Below are positions 37,201 to 44,349 of a stretch of DNA of 64,000 bases, piece after piece (position 1 is the stretch's first letter; the number at the start of each line of letters is the position of its first letter). The notes beneath the pieces are model-generated. The model saw only the letters and a program-made list of their open reading frames with translations, searched no databases and was not told the DNA's origin. This DNA comes from Echinococcus granulosus. Taxonomy: Eukaryota > Platyhelminthes > Cestoda > Cyclophyllidea > Taeniidae. Location: positions 39,432 through 103,431 of the forward strand of contig NW_020170455.1 in assembly GCF_000524195.1 (NCBI RefSeq), in the 5' to 3' direction. The position numbers and the translations under genes were made by a program.

Positions 37201-40200
37201 TGCAAAAAATGTTCAGTTTTCAATTAGATTTTGTTCGTCCTTCTTAAAGCATATTCGTCTAAAGCTAACATTTGACAGTTCAGTCATTCCCCATCACAAG
37301 CCAGCTAGTAAAGCCATTTCAAATTCCTTGTAAGGAACATACTGTTTGTTTTTCTAAATTTGTTGTCACTTTGGCTAGTCTTTAACCACAATTTCTGCAT
37401 TCCAACTGATAAAGTTTCAAGCCAAATGTTCTTTATACTTAAGTCCCAAATCCTTAATGATCGGAAGAGGAGGATCTTCTTAAACTCGATCTACCTTTCT
37501 TTGATTTGGTGCCACTGGAATCGTATCCTTTGAACCAGGTCTGGACAGTACGCTCTGGTATCGCGTGACACAACTCCTCTTAATAATATACATGAGTTGA
37601 ATCGAGGGCTGTCTGTAGCCTCGGATCCAAAGCAAACTCTCTTCCTAGAGTATAAACACAGGAAGCACATCCCTTAGACCTAACCAGCACTTCACGACAT
37701 GAGGACTCCAAATAAGGAGGAAGTGATGAGGAACATAAAGAATGGTCCCTACGAGCTAGATAAAGTCACCATGGCAACCGGTGCCAACTGCTGCACAATT
37801 TTTTTGGCGCCTAGAAGACATTTTCAGTCTTCTAGGAGTAGCAATGAAGGCCGCCTACGTTGTCGATTTGCCTTCATGGTGAATAGTCATTTGGACGCCT
37901 GTTCCTCACGGCAGTGTCAACGGCAACTAGAGCTTTGGAGAATAGCTTTTGAATGTAACAAAATAAATGGTTTGACAGTTAGAAGAGAACAGGGACCTGC
38001 TCTTCCCAAAAGGTAAAGAGAGCGACAACTTTCCGCCTTTAACTGGTTCTGCTTAATTAGCGTTGCGGAAATTTTTTGAAAAAAAAGGTTGCAAAATTTG
38101 GATTTTGTCAGATAAAACAAATTTTGATAATAAAACCCACTTTTTATTTCCACAAATATTGGAAGATTAGAGAATAAGCATTTGCGCCCAATTTGAATAA
38201 ATTTTGTAGGTGGGCAGCGGACAATTCAATTTATTTTTAACTTTTCTGTAAACGTTAATGCAAAAGTGAAATTCAAGAATGCGAATTATTTAGCCTTCGA
38301 CGAAATCCACATTACAATTATATTTATTTAAAACCTAGAAGTCAAAACCCTTATACGGACTCATGCTTAGCAACCCACTTCATTTGTATTTTATAAATTT
38401 TATTTTTAAAATTTGATATAGAGGGGCTTTATGTGTTACAAAACTGAGTGCCTATGTATATTCCACTAGCATCATTTTGAATTTAAAGGCTAGAAAATAA
38501 AGTGAAAAAAGGCGAGAAATACGGACGTGTGGAAAGGAGGTATTTGAAAATAGTCTCACGGAATGTAGGAGAGGGACTACAATTTAATCGTTGGCATCAT
38601 CGGTGCACTCATTTACTGACCTCTCGGACACAGAGAGCATCCCCACTGATCACGACGTCAACCGTGCCAAGCAAACGCCACAAGCGGGGCCAAACTCTGG
38701 CCCTGTCATCCATTGCACAGCATTTTCATGCAAGACACGCAATTATGTTGGCGGTAATTTGTCGTTCCCGAGCCTGCCACACAACTCTCTAGGTTTAGTT
38801 AGTCAAGTATCCTTGCATTTATCTTGTCAGCAGGTAGTGAAAATGGTGGGGAAAGGGAGAATAAGTTGTAAAAGATAGAGAGGAACAGCTTTTTGATGTA
38901 TTGGAGCATTTTAGATAGGTGAATACCCACTGCTAGAACAAAGCTCTTCGTATGACGCCGAAGTGAAAAGGTTCAGCTGCAATTCTTACAGTGTAACCGG
39001 TAGAGAGTACCCTTAACATCTAACCAGAAAGAAAACCACGGGTACAGATGGAAGCACGGCTAATTTGACTCACAAGAGCCAAAGAATAGCCAGAGAGGTC
39101 TGAAGGTTGGTAAAAAAAATTCATACACCTCTTAGTCTACAAGGCCACACGCATACACCGTTGGTGAAGACGAAACAGTAAAAAGGCTATTAGGACAGTG
39201 AGAAAATCGCATTTTTTATCACCAGAAAAGCTAAAAAATTGTCCAAGGACTATAAAGTTGAAAAACGTACTGAATATCATTCCGAAACAGTGGCCAACAA
39301 AGATCGTCAAAGGACCTGCTATTTCGTAACCTCTTTTCACCGACGCCGTATACGAAAACACAATACATTTTCAAACATCTAATGTGAACTTAAAGAGAAA
39401 AAAACCTTCTTTGAAACATAATGACCTATTAACTACTTGGCTGTGCATTTAAGTGCTCGAGTTTTTCAGTCTCCGCAGTTTGTACAACCGTCAAGCAGAA
39501 TGCCCGGAGGGCCATTTCTGAGGTATCCAAGATCATTTGCACATCAAGAGGAAACTGCTTCTCACTTTATAAGTTGATGCTCCTCTAGCTATATCCTTTG
39601 CTTCAAATGCTCAAATTCTTGAAGAAAGTTTGTTTTAATAGGAGGATCATTGGAGGTTGGCACAACTTCAGACACTCATTTCATGCTCGCCGGTTTTTCC
39701 TCCCCAAATAGTAAATGAATATTATTGCACCAGTCCGGTGAAACACTGCGGCATATTGAGATTTACTTTTGGGTGGCTCCTTTAGTTTCTTACAATCTTG
39801 TCTGTGGTTTGGCTTCCGCGTTACACTGAGGTCAGGCGAGTACGCATTCTCAGGCCACTCCACAAAGAAAACTACTTGCCACACGAAAGTGTGGCATGCG
39901 ACACCGTCAAACACCGTTAAACACAAAAAGAACCCAGTAAATTTTAGATTTTAAGTTGACTGAGTTCAGATCCAAAGTAAAATTGGGATTTTCTATGGAG
40001 GAGAAAATCGTGACTTTCCATTTTAAATATCACACACTTGCACCATGCTGATCAAATAAGCATTTTTCGATGGAACACAAAATTCCCCCAAAAAACAGGG
40101 AAATAACAACCACTTAGTATCTCTTTTTCAAGTCATGCTAAGTAAGTTCTTTAATAAAATAGGGTTATATGGTTAAAGACAGAAGGTAATTTGGAATTCA

Positions 40201-43200
40201 TATTTCGGATCTAACGTTATCCTCTTAGATAGGGGTACGTGGACTTATCCGCCACAGACACTAAAGTTATGATTAAAAACATATTCTTTTTTCGGAGTGC
40301 AAAGGGAAGAGAGGTTTCTTCCTCGTTTATCTGTAGGTTTTGAGCATCCCTTCCTAAATAAGTGTTTAGAAAATGAGGAGGCTCTGCAACAGTCCTAGTG
40401 CATTTAATTTTAACTACTACTTTCCGGAGCAGTATAACTTGCAAAGGGTCTACGTGGGTCGCCGGAGGTTTCGGACAAGAAACGCATTTCCTTGACTTCA
40501 TGACTATTTCCCTACATTTGACAGTCCACTGCAGTCTACACGTTTGTATTAAATCCCTAGTAATCACTAGGAGGTAGTAGATTTACACTTTGAGCGCAAT
40601 TTTTTTATCAAATTAGCAGAAAAAAAAATTTTTTTGTCATAATTACCTTATACGATCGACAGCATAGCGTTTTTAACTAATGTAGCACAAAGTAGCTCCG
40701 AATGGCTGATGGTAAAGCAAAATTACCGTTGCCCATTAACATGGACAACCTTCGCTCAAAGTTCAACCACCTACGTGACTGCCGGGGTCCGATGTGCATT
40801 TGGCTTTTTGCAAAAGAAATGAAAATTTCCAAAGAAAATCGTAAATGTTCCCATCTATTATTGGCCGATCACCTTACAGGCAGTATTCGAGTGATACATC
40901 GCGCTGCTTGTCGGAGAGCACCCGACCTCAGTCCCCACACACTACTGGCCTTTGCTCTTTAGGCTCCACAAATGGTACTTAACCGTGCCTTTAGTTTTTT
41001 GTGACCAAATAATGTTTAATTATTTGTTTGGGGATTTTCGTGGCAAAAAGGGCTTCAAAATCTGGCAGCTACATTTCAAAACACAGTTGCAACCGACCGA
41101 CCACAATTAAGGGTGAAGTAAGTTTGAAGTTGCCGCTTTAAAGTAGATGGCCATTTAATTATTCCAAAATCTGCGAAAACTATTACTCCAAAACATTTCT
41201 GATGATCTGTAGTTAAAAAGTCACTTGGAGAAAGATTCCATCTGAGCAGCTCTTAAATATACTCCAGAGCAAAGCATTTCTTTCCAAAGCGTTCGGTAGG
41301 TAACCATTTAAACAAGTAACTTGACAGGGTTACTTAGTGTTTCAAAACATTTAAAATAAAAACAGTTCAATGTGTACTTTTAGAAATTTTTTAATTAAAA
41401 TAGTCTGCACAATCCAACAGTTGCGCCTCGGGTGCGCATCATTTGTGCCATGCGTGAACCCCCAGTCTGGGCTAATGTCTGCGTAAATTAAATTGAAACG
41501 AAAGTTCCATCAGTAATTAAAAGTGACAAAGCTGCGATTAGTGGTCCCGATTGCCTACATTCTTAATATTTTAGAAGAAAATAGACCAAATTAAAAAAAT
41601 TATTTTGCTGATGGTGACAAGTGCTATTTGTTTCAGTTGGCTTCTCTCGGGTTTCTTGGCATACAGGGCGCCATGTATATTTGTGATCTGGTTCTATTCA
41701 GGCCCTGACACCTTCCAACGATTCTTGATAATACTTGGGAGACATAGAGTAACATTTGATATTTCTTCCACTACTTCTATGCGCTAACTTATCTCCCTGT
41801 CTGAATTCATCCGCCAACTTATTTGAATTTGCCTTTTATTAAAGCTAAGCCTAGTTATTTTCTTACATTTTTTTACCGTAAATGCCATATTCGGTTGATC
41901 AACACAGCAGACCACGTGGTAGACCAGACTGCGGTCGGTCTTGCAGCTATAGCGTGGCAATTACTGTCACAACGTTGACGGCAATTACTGGTGTATTTTT
42001 GTGCCTTTTTCTCCTGGATAAGGAAAAATTTTTTGACACTCCTTTAAGCTTTTGCCCACCCAAAACAAATAAATTTGAAATGATGGGTAAAAATTGCTTC
42101 AGCTAATCAAGAAGTTGAGACTAAGCGAGGCAAAAGATAATTTTGTGAGCATATAATGATGAATTGACATGGTAGATTTTAAAAAGTGAAGCTGACGTTC
42201 ACATTCAAAGCGTCAGCTGTAGACATATGCAAACTGACAATGCAAAATTTCCTTTCTTTTTTCGAAATGACAGACACAGTGTAGTTATCTTAGTAGACAA
42301 TTCTTTTCTACCGCAATTTATGCGGGGCTAAACTTCTACCCATTGACTCTTGAAAAGAATTACCAAAGAGTAACCTTTCAGCAATAAATGATAAATAAAA
42401 AGAATCCGCCTTTAAGCGCAAAAAGCAGAAATTAATTGCTCAATTTTAAGACCACAAAAACAGGTTTTTGTGAAGTCTAGCCAACTTAATTGCGGACTTC
42501 ATGAAATTAGCTTTGCCAGTAAGACGGGACTAGCACTGACAGGTCAGAGGTCTGAAGTTACCCCACTAGTAACAGCTAACTGTTAGTTTGAAGGCAAATG
42601 CCTCGTCTGAAGTCCACTTGCGATTATTCCGCCATCATTCCTTCAGGCCCGTGCTTTCGAGGATCGAGGTAGGCTGACTCCATCCAGGATCGAGTTGCTT
42701 ACTCATTACCGTCTGGCTTATGGTGAAAAATTTTGATGTAGTTTTTACAAAACAACCTGCATATCTACGTTTTCTTTGAAAGGAATGGGAACGGAAGGAA
42801 AAGATAAATGTCATAGTCGTCTGACAAGACAATCGCTGGGTCACTTTGGCATGGCAGTTAGGATTGTGGGATAAACTTATGCCTTGTGCTCTCCCACAGA
42901 TTGGGCACCACGAGTTGAATGTTTGTTGGAAGGGCAAATTCATTCCTCTCTTGGAGAAGAAACGAAAGTGGGATTACTTTGCACGGTATGGAAAAGTAGT
43001 ATTAGAAGATACCACAGGATGGCCCAGTACAAGCATTAACCCTACTTGGGCTCTGTTTCATGATGTCTATTGAGATAGCAAAATTTATGTTCAAAACTCA
43101 AAGACTATACCCAAAAAAGACCTAACTTATTTCCAAGGAATTGAATAAGAGAATTAGAGGCATTTCAGCCATCCCTCTGATATGTTGTGGATGAACGGTA

Positions 43201-44200
43201 TTGAAGTCTATCCCTTCTGGTCGTCCACGGTACCTGAACACAACAAGTTGTTTATATTTATAACCGGCAATCCTTACACAGCAATAAACCAAAACGTATT
43301 ATAAAACAGATATGATTTTTCTACCTCCTTACTAGGATGAACTTATGACACTTTGACAGTGAAAGCCCTAGGACAGGGCCAAAACAATGGAGAGTAAACG
43401 CTACCATCGTCAACATTGTCGTCGTTACTTTAGGCTAGCTACCCGTGGAAGTAAACTCTTACTTCCAAGCATTATGAAGTATCTATAGAAGAACTCAAAA
43501 AAATCTCACCATTAGAATTCACTAAAGCCACGTAAGTCCATCCATATCTCTTCAAAAGGGAAACAATAACCTCAACCTGCAAGTCGTCTGATGGCACGAC
43601 TCGCAGAAAGTACTGATACTCCGCGATGTTACTTAATTCCGCGGCAGTAGCTGAGTAGCCAATTTGGGGAATGGAGAACAGCTGCAGCACTTGATGTACC
43701 TGTTTGGTCATCTCACTCGAACCAGGTCCAATCAACGCGGCAATCGGTATCTCGATACTACTGGGTGATACGCCAGGCGGTAGACACTTCCCATTCGATC
43801 CATTTGTCATTTGTAGACAGTCTTCGTACTCTCGGTAGATAAATGCAGTTCGAATAAAGTCCATGCACTGTTCCAGGGCTATTGGAGCATACCAACAGGT
43901 GTCTCGAGCGTCCACTCCTAGACGAATCCTCGGGAGGATGTTCTCATTCTCATTGATCATCTGAATGGTTCGGATGAGGGTTTCTATTCTATGGATTCCA
44001 TACTGTTCTCGCACGTTGCCACATTGTCTAGAGAAGGCTGTTTCCACTGTCGGTTGTTCGTGGATAGGAAAAAGTGCACCAATCATGATGTCACCGGGAA
44101 TTCTGACCTTGAGTTTATGGTAGAGAACCCCATAGGGGGCCATTTGGAGTTCACTGACGGTAACGAGGAGGACGATCCATATCCATCGGGCTAGACCCAT
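7102..44200 (-). CDS. GRM: Metabotropic glutamate receptor, group I-like (11 exons, 1046 aa)
   Basis: Class C G-protein-coupled receptor for glutamate or a related ligand at the plasma membrane. Exons, 5' to 3': 44200-43510, 37199-36947, 33415-33156, 32721-32469, 32397-32193, 28865-28739, 21016-20615, 15065-14904, 11990-11645, 7610-7298, 7230-7102. Phases agree at every junction and the total is 3141 nt. Seen in the translation: signal peptide (about 1-20), ligand-binding domain (about 35-540), nine-cysteine domain (544-598), seven membrane segments (about 613-859) and a tail of about 185 residues. Motifs include GPGSS, YSAT, RVVPSD, DGWSDR, CCWIC, LVTKTNRIARI and NFNEAK. CNTS..G..PLG in loop 2 and RPEKN.R.SF..A after TM7 match mGluR1/5 better than the other groups, suggesting Gq coupling (inference). 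A TAG at 44206-44204 is in frame upstream of the chosen ATG. Oddities are a Leu at the mGluR1 Lys409 position and a stop codon hidden in the intron 9 donor. Confidence 0.93.
7298..7610 (-). CDS. GRM: mGluR exon 10: intracellular tail
   Basis: Residues 901-1004. The acceptor ttgattgttag fits phase 2 of the exon 9 donor exactly. The product is rich in Ser, Pro and Gly (for example KISLLPPSQPPG and SSPRITNGSPGG), like the disordered tails of mGluR1/5. I find no PPxxF Homer ligand, although PPSQPP and FPPRMRP occur. No other 5' exons fit this stretch, which supports assigning it to the receptor. The donor is ATG followed by gtagattt, phase 0. Confidence 0.8.
7795..8225 (+). repeat. Dispersed repeat, copy A of an inverted pair
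   Basis: Matches the reverse complement of 10365-10798. By eye about four in five bases agree over roughly 340 bases, with weaker similarity continuing through a CA-rich end. Shared landmarks are CTGCAGTCTCTCATCCTTT, CACAATCTTGCGAACACCTA, CTGTTTCTGAGGCCA and AAGAAAGCCGTCCACAATC. No transposase frame is conserved, so it is probably a non-autonomous element. Confidence 0.8.
10365..10798 (-). repeat. Dispersed repeat, copy B of an inverted pair
   Basis: Facing partner of the copy at 7795-8225, with about 2.1-2.3 kb between them, both inside mGluR intron 9. The copies differ by many substitutions and small indels, so this is an old duplication or two separate insertions, not an assembly error. 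Confidence 0.8.
11038..11043 (-). terminator. AATAAA in mGluR intron 9
   Basis: AATAAA on the minus strand about 600 bases after the in-frame TGA that appears if intron 9 is retained. It could end a short-tail transcript. It is equally likely to be a chance match in AT-rich sequence. Confidence 0.2.
11645..11990 (-). CDS. GRM: mGluR exon 9: TM5-TM7 and proximal tail
   Basis: Residues 785-899 and two bases of 900. Seen: IYAIKTRNLPHNFNEAK, FIGFTMYTTCVLWL (TM6) and TM7 ending FVPKTYIIL, then RPEKNSRMSFATAKD, very like the KPERNVRSAFTTS of group I receptors. The donor is AAGAA followed by gtgagtcg. The reading frame also meets a TGA at 11643-11641 that overlaps this donor. If intron 9 is retained, the protein would end at KKLFGKK, 900 residues. 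If it is spliced, the frame continues into exon 10. Confidence 0.9.
11991..14903 (-). other. mGluR intron 8
   Basis: About 2.9 kb, AT-rich, with no coding exon seen. It holds one copy of a diverged repeat carrying a perfect DR1-type motif (12328-12340). Confidence 0.7.
12290..12620 (+). repeat. Diverged repeat with DR1 motif, copy 1
   Basis: Shares AAAGGTCAAAGGTCAGCTAT (12326-12345) exactly with 22314-22333. Patchy similarity follows (an ACGACxTGAA block, then a T-rich block ending CTAAAA). The core AGGTCA-A-AGGTCA is a perfect direct repeat with one-base spacing. Boundaries are approximate. Confidence 0.5.
14904..15065 (-). CDS. GRM: mGluR exon 8: TM4, extracellular loop 2, TM5
   Basis: Residues 731-784 and one base of 785. 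The acceptor cttctcttgttag is strong. The exon reads LIAVEV...MLIIEAPGTE, then LCCNTS..GNIIPLGF. The CNTS and PLG elements are characteristic of mGluR1/5. Cys766 is the loop-2 cysteine expected to bond with Cys677. The donor is CATAG followed by gtcagt, phase 1, joining to AMCTIYAIKTR in the next exon. Confidence 0.9.
20272..20308 (+). repeat. 37-base duplicate at left edge of assembly gap
   Basis: Identical to 20409-20445 on the other side of the 100-N gap. It starts CTATCGGATACC and ends in a T-run. Either a real tandem repeat that stopped the assembly, or the same bases written on both sides of the gap. Confidence 0.9.
20309..20408. other. Assembly gap (100 N)
   Basis: A run of exactly 100 N inside mGluR intron 7. 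The fixed size suggests unknown true length. Confidence 0.99.
20409..20445 (+). repeat. 37-base duplicate at right edge of assembly gap
   Basis: Exact copy of 20272-20308, directly abutting the N run. Confidence 0.9.
20615..21016 (-). CDS. GRM: mGluR exon 7: TM1-TM3 and part of TM4
   Basis: Residues 597-730 and one base of 731. It begins with ACEPI, carrying the last cysteine of the Cys-rich domain, after acceptor cttcttccacttcag. It then gives TM1 (about 613-638), TM2 (about 650-670), TM3 with the conserved Cys677, and the mGluR loop LVTKTNRIARI. I place the donor at GGAA followed by gtaggt. This gives an ungapped SAQLFITG-M-LIAVE junction against WAQVIIAS-I-LISVQ of mGluR1. Reading further to gtttttg would add surplus residues inside TM4. 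A 100-N gap lies about 200 bases downstream in the intron. Confidence 0.9.
21017..28738 (-). other. mGluR intron 6
   Basis: About 7.7 kb, the largest intron. It contains the second DR1-bearing repeat copy (22314 onward). Minus-strand open stretches of 112-116 codons at 23553-23903 and 27758-28096 are not recognised and lack supporting structure. Confidence 0.65.
22285..22580 (+). repeat. Diverged repeat with DR1 motif, copy 2
   Basis: Second copy, in mGluR intron 6, same orientation as the one at 12290-12620, with the DR1 core at 22316-22328. Outside the 20-base identity the similarity is low, so boundaries are uncertain. Confidence 0.5.
28739..28865 (-). CDS. GRM: mGluR exon 6: Cys-rich domain
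   Basis: Residues 555-596 and one base of 597. This small exon was found by searching the long gap between exons 5 and 7. It reads IIKDKSKTCCWICQPCKPNE followed by TCQPCDLGFKPSKNKT. CCWIC, the TC..CDLG motif and their spacing match mGluR1 (CCWICTACKENE, TCKACDLG). It supplies six of the nine conserved cysteines. The acceptor is tattctgtag and the donor ACTG followed by gtgagtg, with both phases fitting. Confidence 0.93.
28866..32192 (-). other. mGluR intron 5
   Basis: About 3.3 kb, AT-rich. I see no exon, only a short purine-rich G-run near 29165-29185. Confidence 0.65.
32193..32397 (-). CDS. GRM: mGluR exon 5: end of ligand domain, start of Cys-rich domain
   Basis: Residues 486-554. SYDLMNYQ continues the PGRYDI motif of the family, VFDYVQVGRW matches YDYVHVGTW, and FCSEPC opens the cysteine-rich domain (Cys544, Cys548). 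The acceptor is gcatatttcag and the donor AAG followed by gtagatac, phase 0. An NAT sequon (NATA) lies shortly before the Cys-rich domain and could be glycosylated. Confidence 0.92.
32469..32721 (-). CDS. GRM: mGluR exon 4: ligand-binding domain
   Basis: Residues 402-485 and two bases of 486. Seen: EESL, LAIYVVAIALHRVQ, GICPGLLPVNGSLL and FFDENGDPPG, all in the order found in mGluRs. In an ungapped alignment with mGluR1 (PIDGSKLL against PVNGSLLR), the ligand-contact Lys409 is replaced by Leu457. The nearest basic residue is Arg459. The exon is followed by a 71-nt intron with donor gtaattag. Confidence 0.92.
33156..33415 (-). CDS. GRM: mGluR exon 3: ligand-binding domain, lobe 2
   Basis: Residues 315-401 and one base of 402. 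It opens with (A)DGWSDR, retaining the equivalents of mGluR1 Asp318 and Arg323 (Asp316, Arg321). About ten residues more than in mGluR1 lie between DGWSDR and SLSIKIHSP. It then carries FDEYF, PWFTEFWEQKFDC and CTG. The donor CACTG followed by gttggt is a weak match to consensus, but the joined reading CTGEESL...MYQDNK aligns without gaps to CTGNESL...VQDSK of mGluR1, so the junction is trusted. Confidence 0.9.
33416..36946 (-). other. mGluR intron 2
   Basis: About 3.5 kb with no recognisable gene, RNA or repeat. Confidence 0.65.
36947..37199 (-). CDS. GRM: mGluR exon 2: ligand-binding domain
   Basis: Residues 231-314 and two bases of 315. The acceptor is ttttttgcag and the donor GC followed by gtaagtg, phases 1 and 2. 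The join gives NSNGFYGDRG, matching the EGNYGESG region of mGluR1 and keeping the ligand-contact Tyr (Tyr233, equivalent to Tyr236). KVVVCFCQGETVAGLL is a close match to the mGluR1/5 beta-strand and helix. The exon ends in GYMLIG, just before the DGW motif. Confidence 0.92.
38585..38875 (+). other. Unassigned coding-like open stretch
   Basis: About 97 codons open on the plus strand in a locally GC-richer patch inside mGluR intron 1 (opposite strand). Includes SVHSFTDLSDTESIPTDHDV and ends near a CAG followed by gtagtg donor. Not recognised. It could be an exon of a nested gene, a repeat fragment or chance. Confidence 0.2.
39770..39926 (-). mobile_element. Probable Tc1/mariner transposase relic
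   Basis: The minus-strand frame reads FDGVACHT, about 13 residues, then VEWPENAYSPDL. This resembles the conserved (Q)DNAPCHT ... EWPPYSPDLNPIE region of Tc1/mariner DDE transposases, including the Asp of the DN motif and the SPDL signature. The stretch is short, no inverted terminal repeats were found, and the rest of the transposase is not visible. It would be a decayed fragment inside mGluR intron 1. Confidence 0.4.
40702..40962 (+). other. Unassigned 86-codon ORF
   Basis: ATG-initiated plus-strand frame inside mGluR intron 1, starting MADGKAKLPLPINMDNLRSK. No family recognised, no flanking exons found. Possible small gene or chance. Confidence 0.15.
43510..44200 (-). CDS. GRM: mGluR exon 1: signal peptide and ligand-binding lobe 1
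   Basis: Encodes residues 1-230 plus one base of 231. The start MGLARWIWIVLLVTVS is a good signal peptide. It is followed by IPGDIMIGALFPIHEQP, CGNVREQYGIHR, ALIGPGSS, GYSAT and YFLRVVPSD, the hallmark order of the mGluR amino-terminal domain. By alignment with mGluR1, the glutamate contacts Tyr74, Arg78, Ser165, Ser186, Thr188 and Asp208 correspond to Tyr67, Arg71, Ser162, Ser183, Thr185 and Asp205, all retained. The exon ends in AATG followed by gtgagat, phase 1. The reading frame runs on past the donor into the intron, so the uninterrupted ORF is a little longer than the exon. Confidence 0.93.
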
Positions 44201-44203
44201 TAG

Positions 44204-44212
44204 CTAGAAAAT
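44204..44212 (-). promoter_or_regulatory. Splice acceptor just upstream of the mGluR start codon
   Basis: On the minus strand the sequence aaattttctag ends three bases before the ATG at 44200. It is a good 3' splice site. It could receive an upstream 5' UTR exon, or a spliced leader if the organism trans-splices, as many flatworms do. The TAG of the acceptor is also an in-frame stop, which limits the coding start to this ATG. Confidence 0.4.
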
Positions 44213-44313
44213 TTGGCCTCCTTTTTGCGTGCAAGCTAAGTGTGATGGTGGTACACTTGGCTTTCAACGTGCCGCAATCCGGCCACGGCCACTTAGTGAT
44301 TCCGAGCGGGCTG

Positions 44314-44349
44314 ATTGGTGGATTGAGGGACAAACCCGAAGGCGATTGG
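44314..44349 (-). promoter_or_regulatory. Two CCAAT boxes upstream of the mGluR start
   Basis: CCAAT occurs on the minus strand at 44318-44314 and 44349-44345, about 115-150 bases upstream of the ATG, in a locally GC-richer stretch. This is compatible with a proximal promoter, but the motif is short and no TATA box was identified. Confidence 0.25.

Larger units (their letters stand above)
37200..43509 (-). other. mGluR intron 1
   Basis: About 6.3 kb. It contains a probable Tc1/mariner transposase relic (39770-39926, minus) and two unassigned plus-strand coding-like stretches (38585-38875 and 40702-40962). The rest is AT-rich with nothing recognised. Confidence 0.65.
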
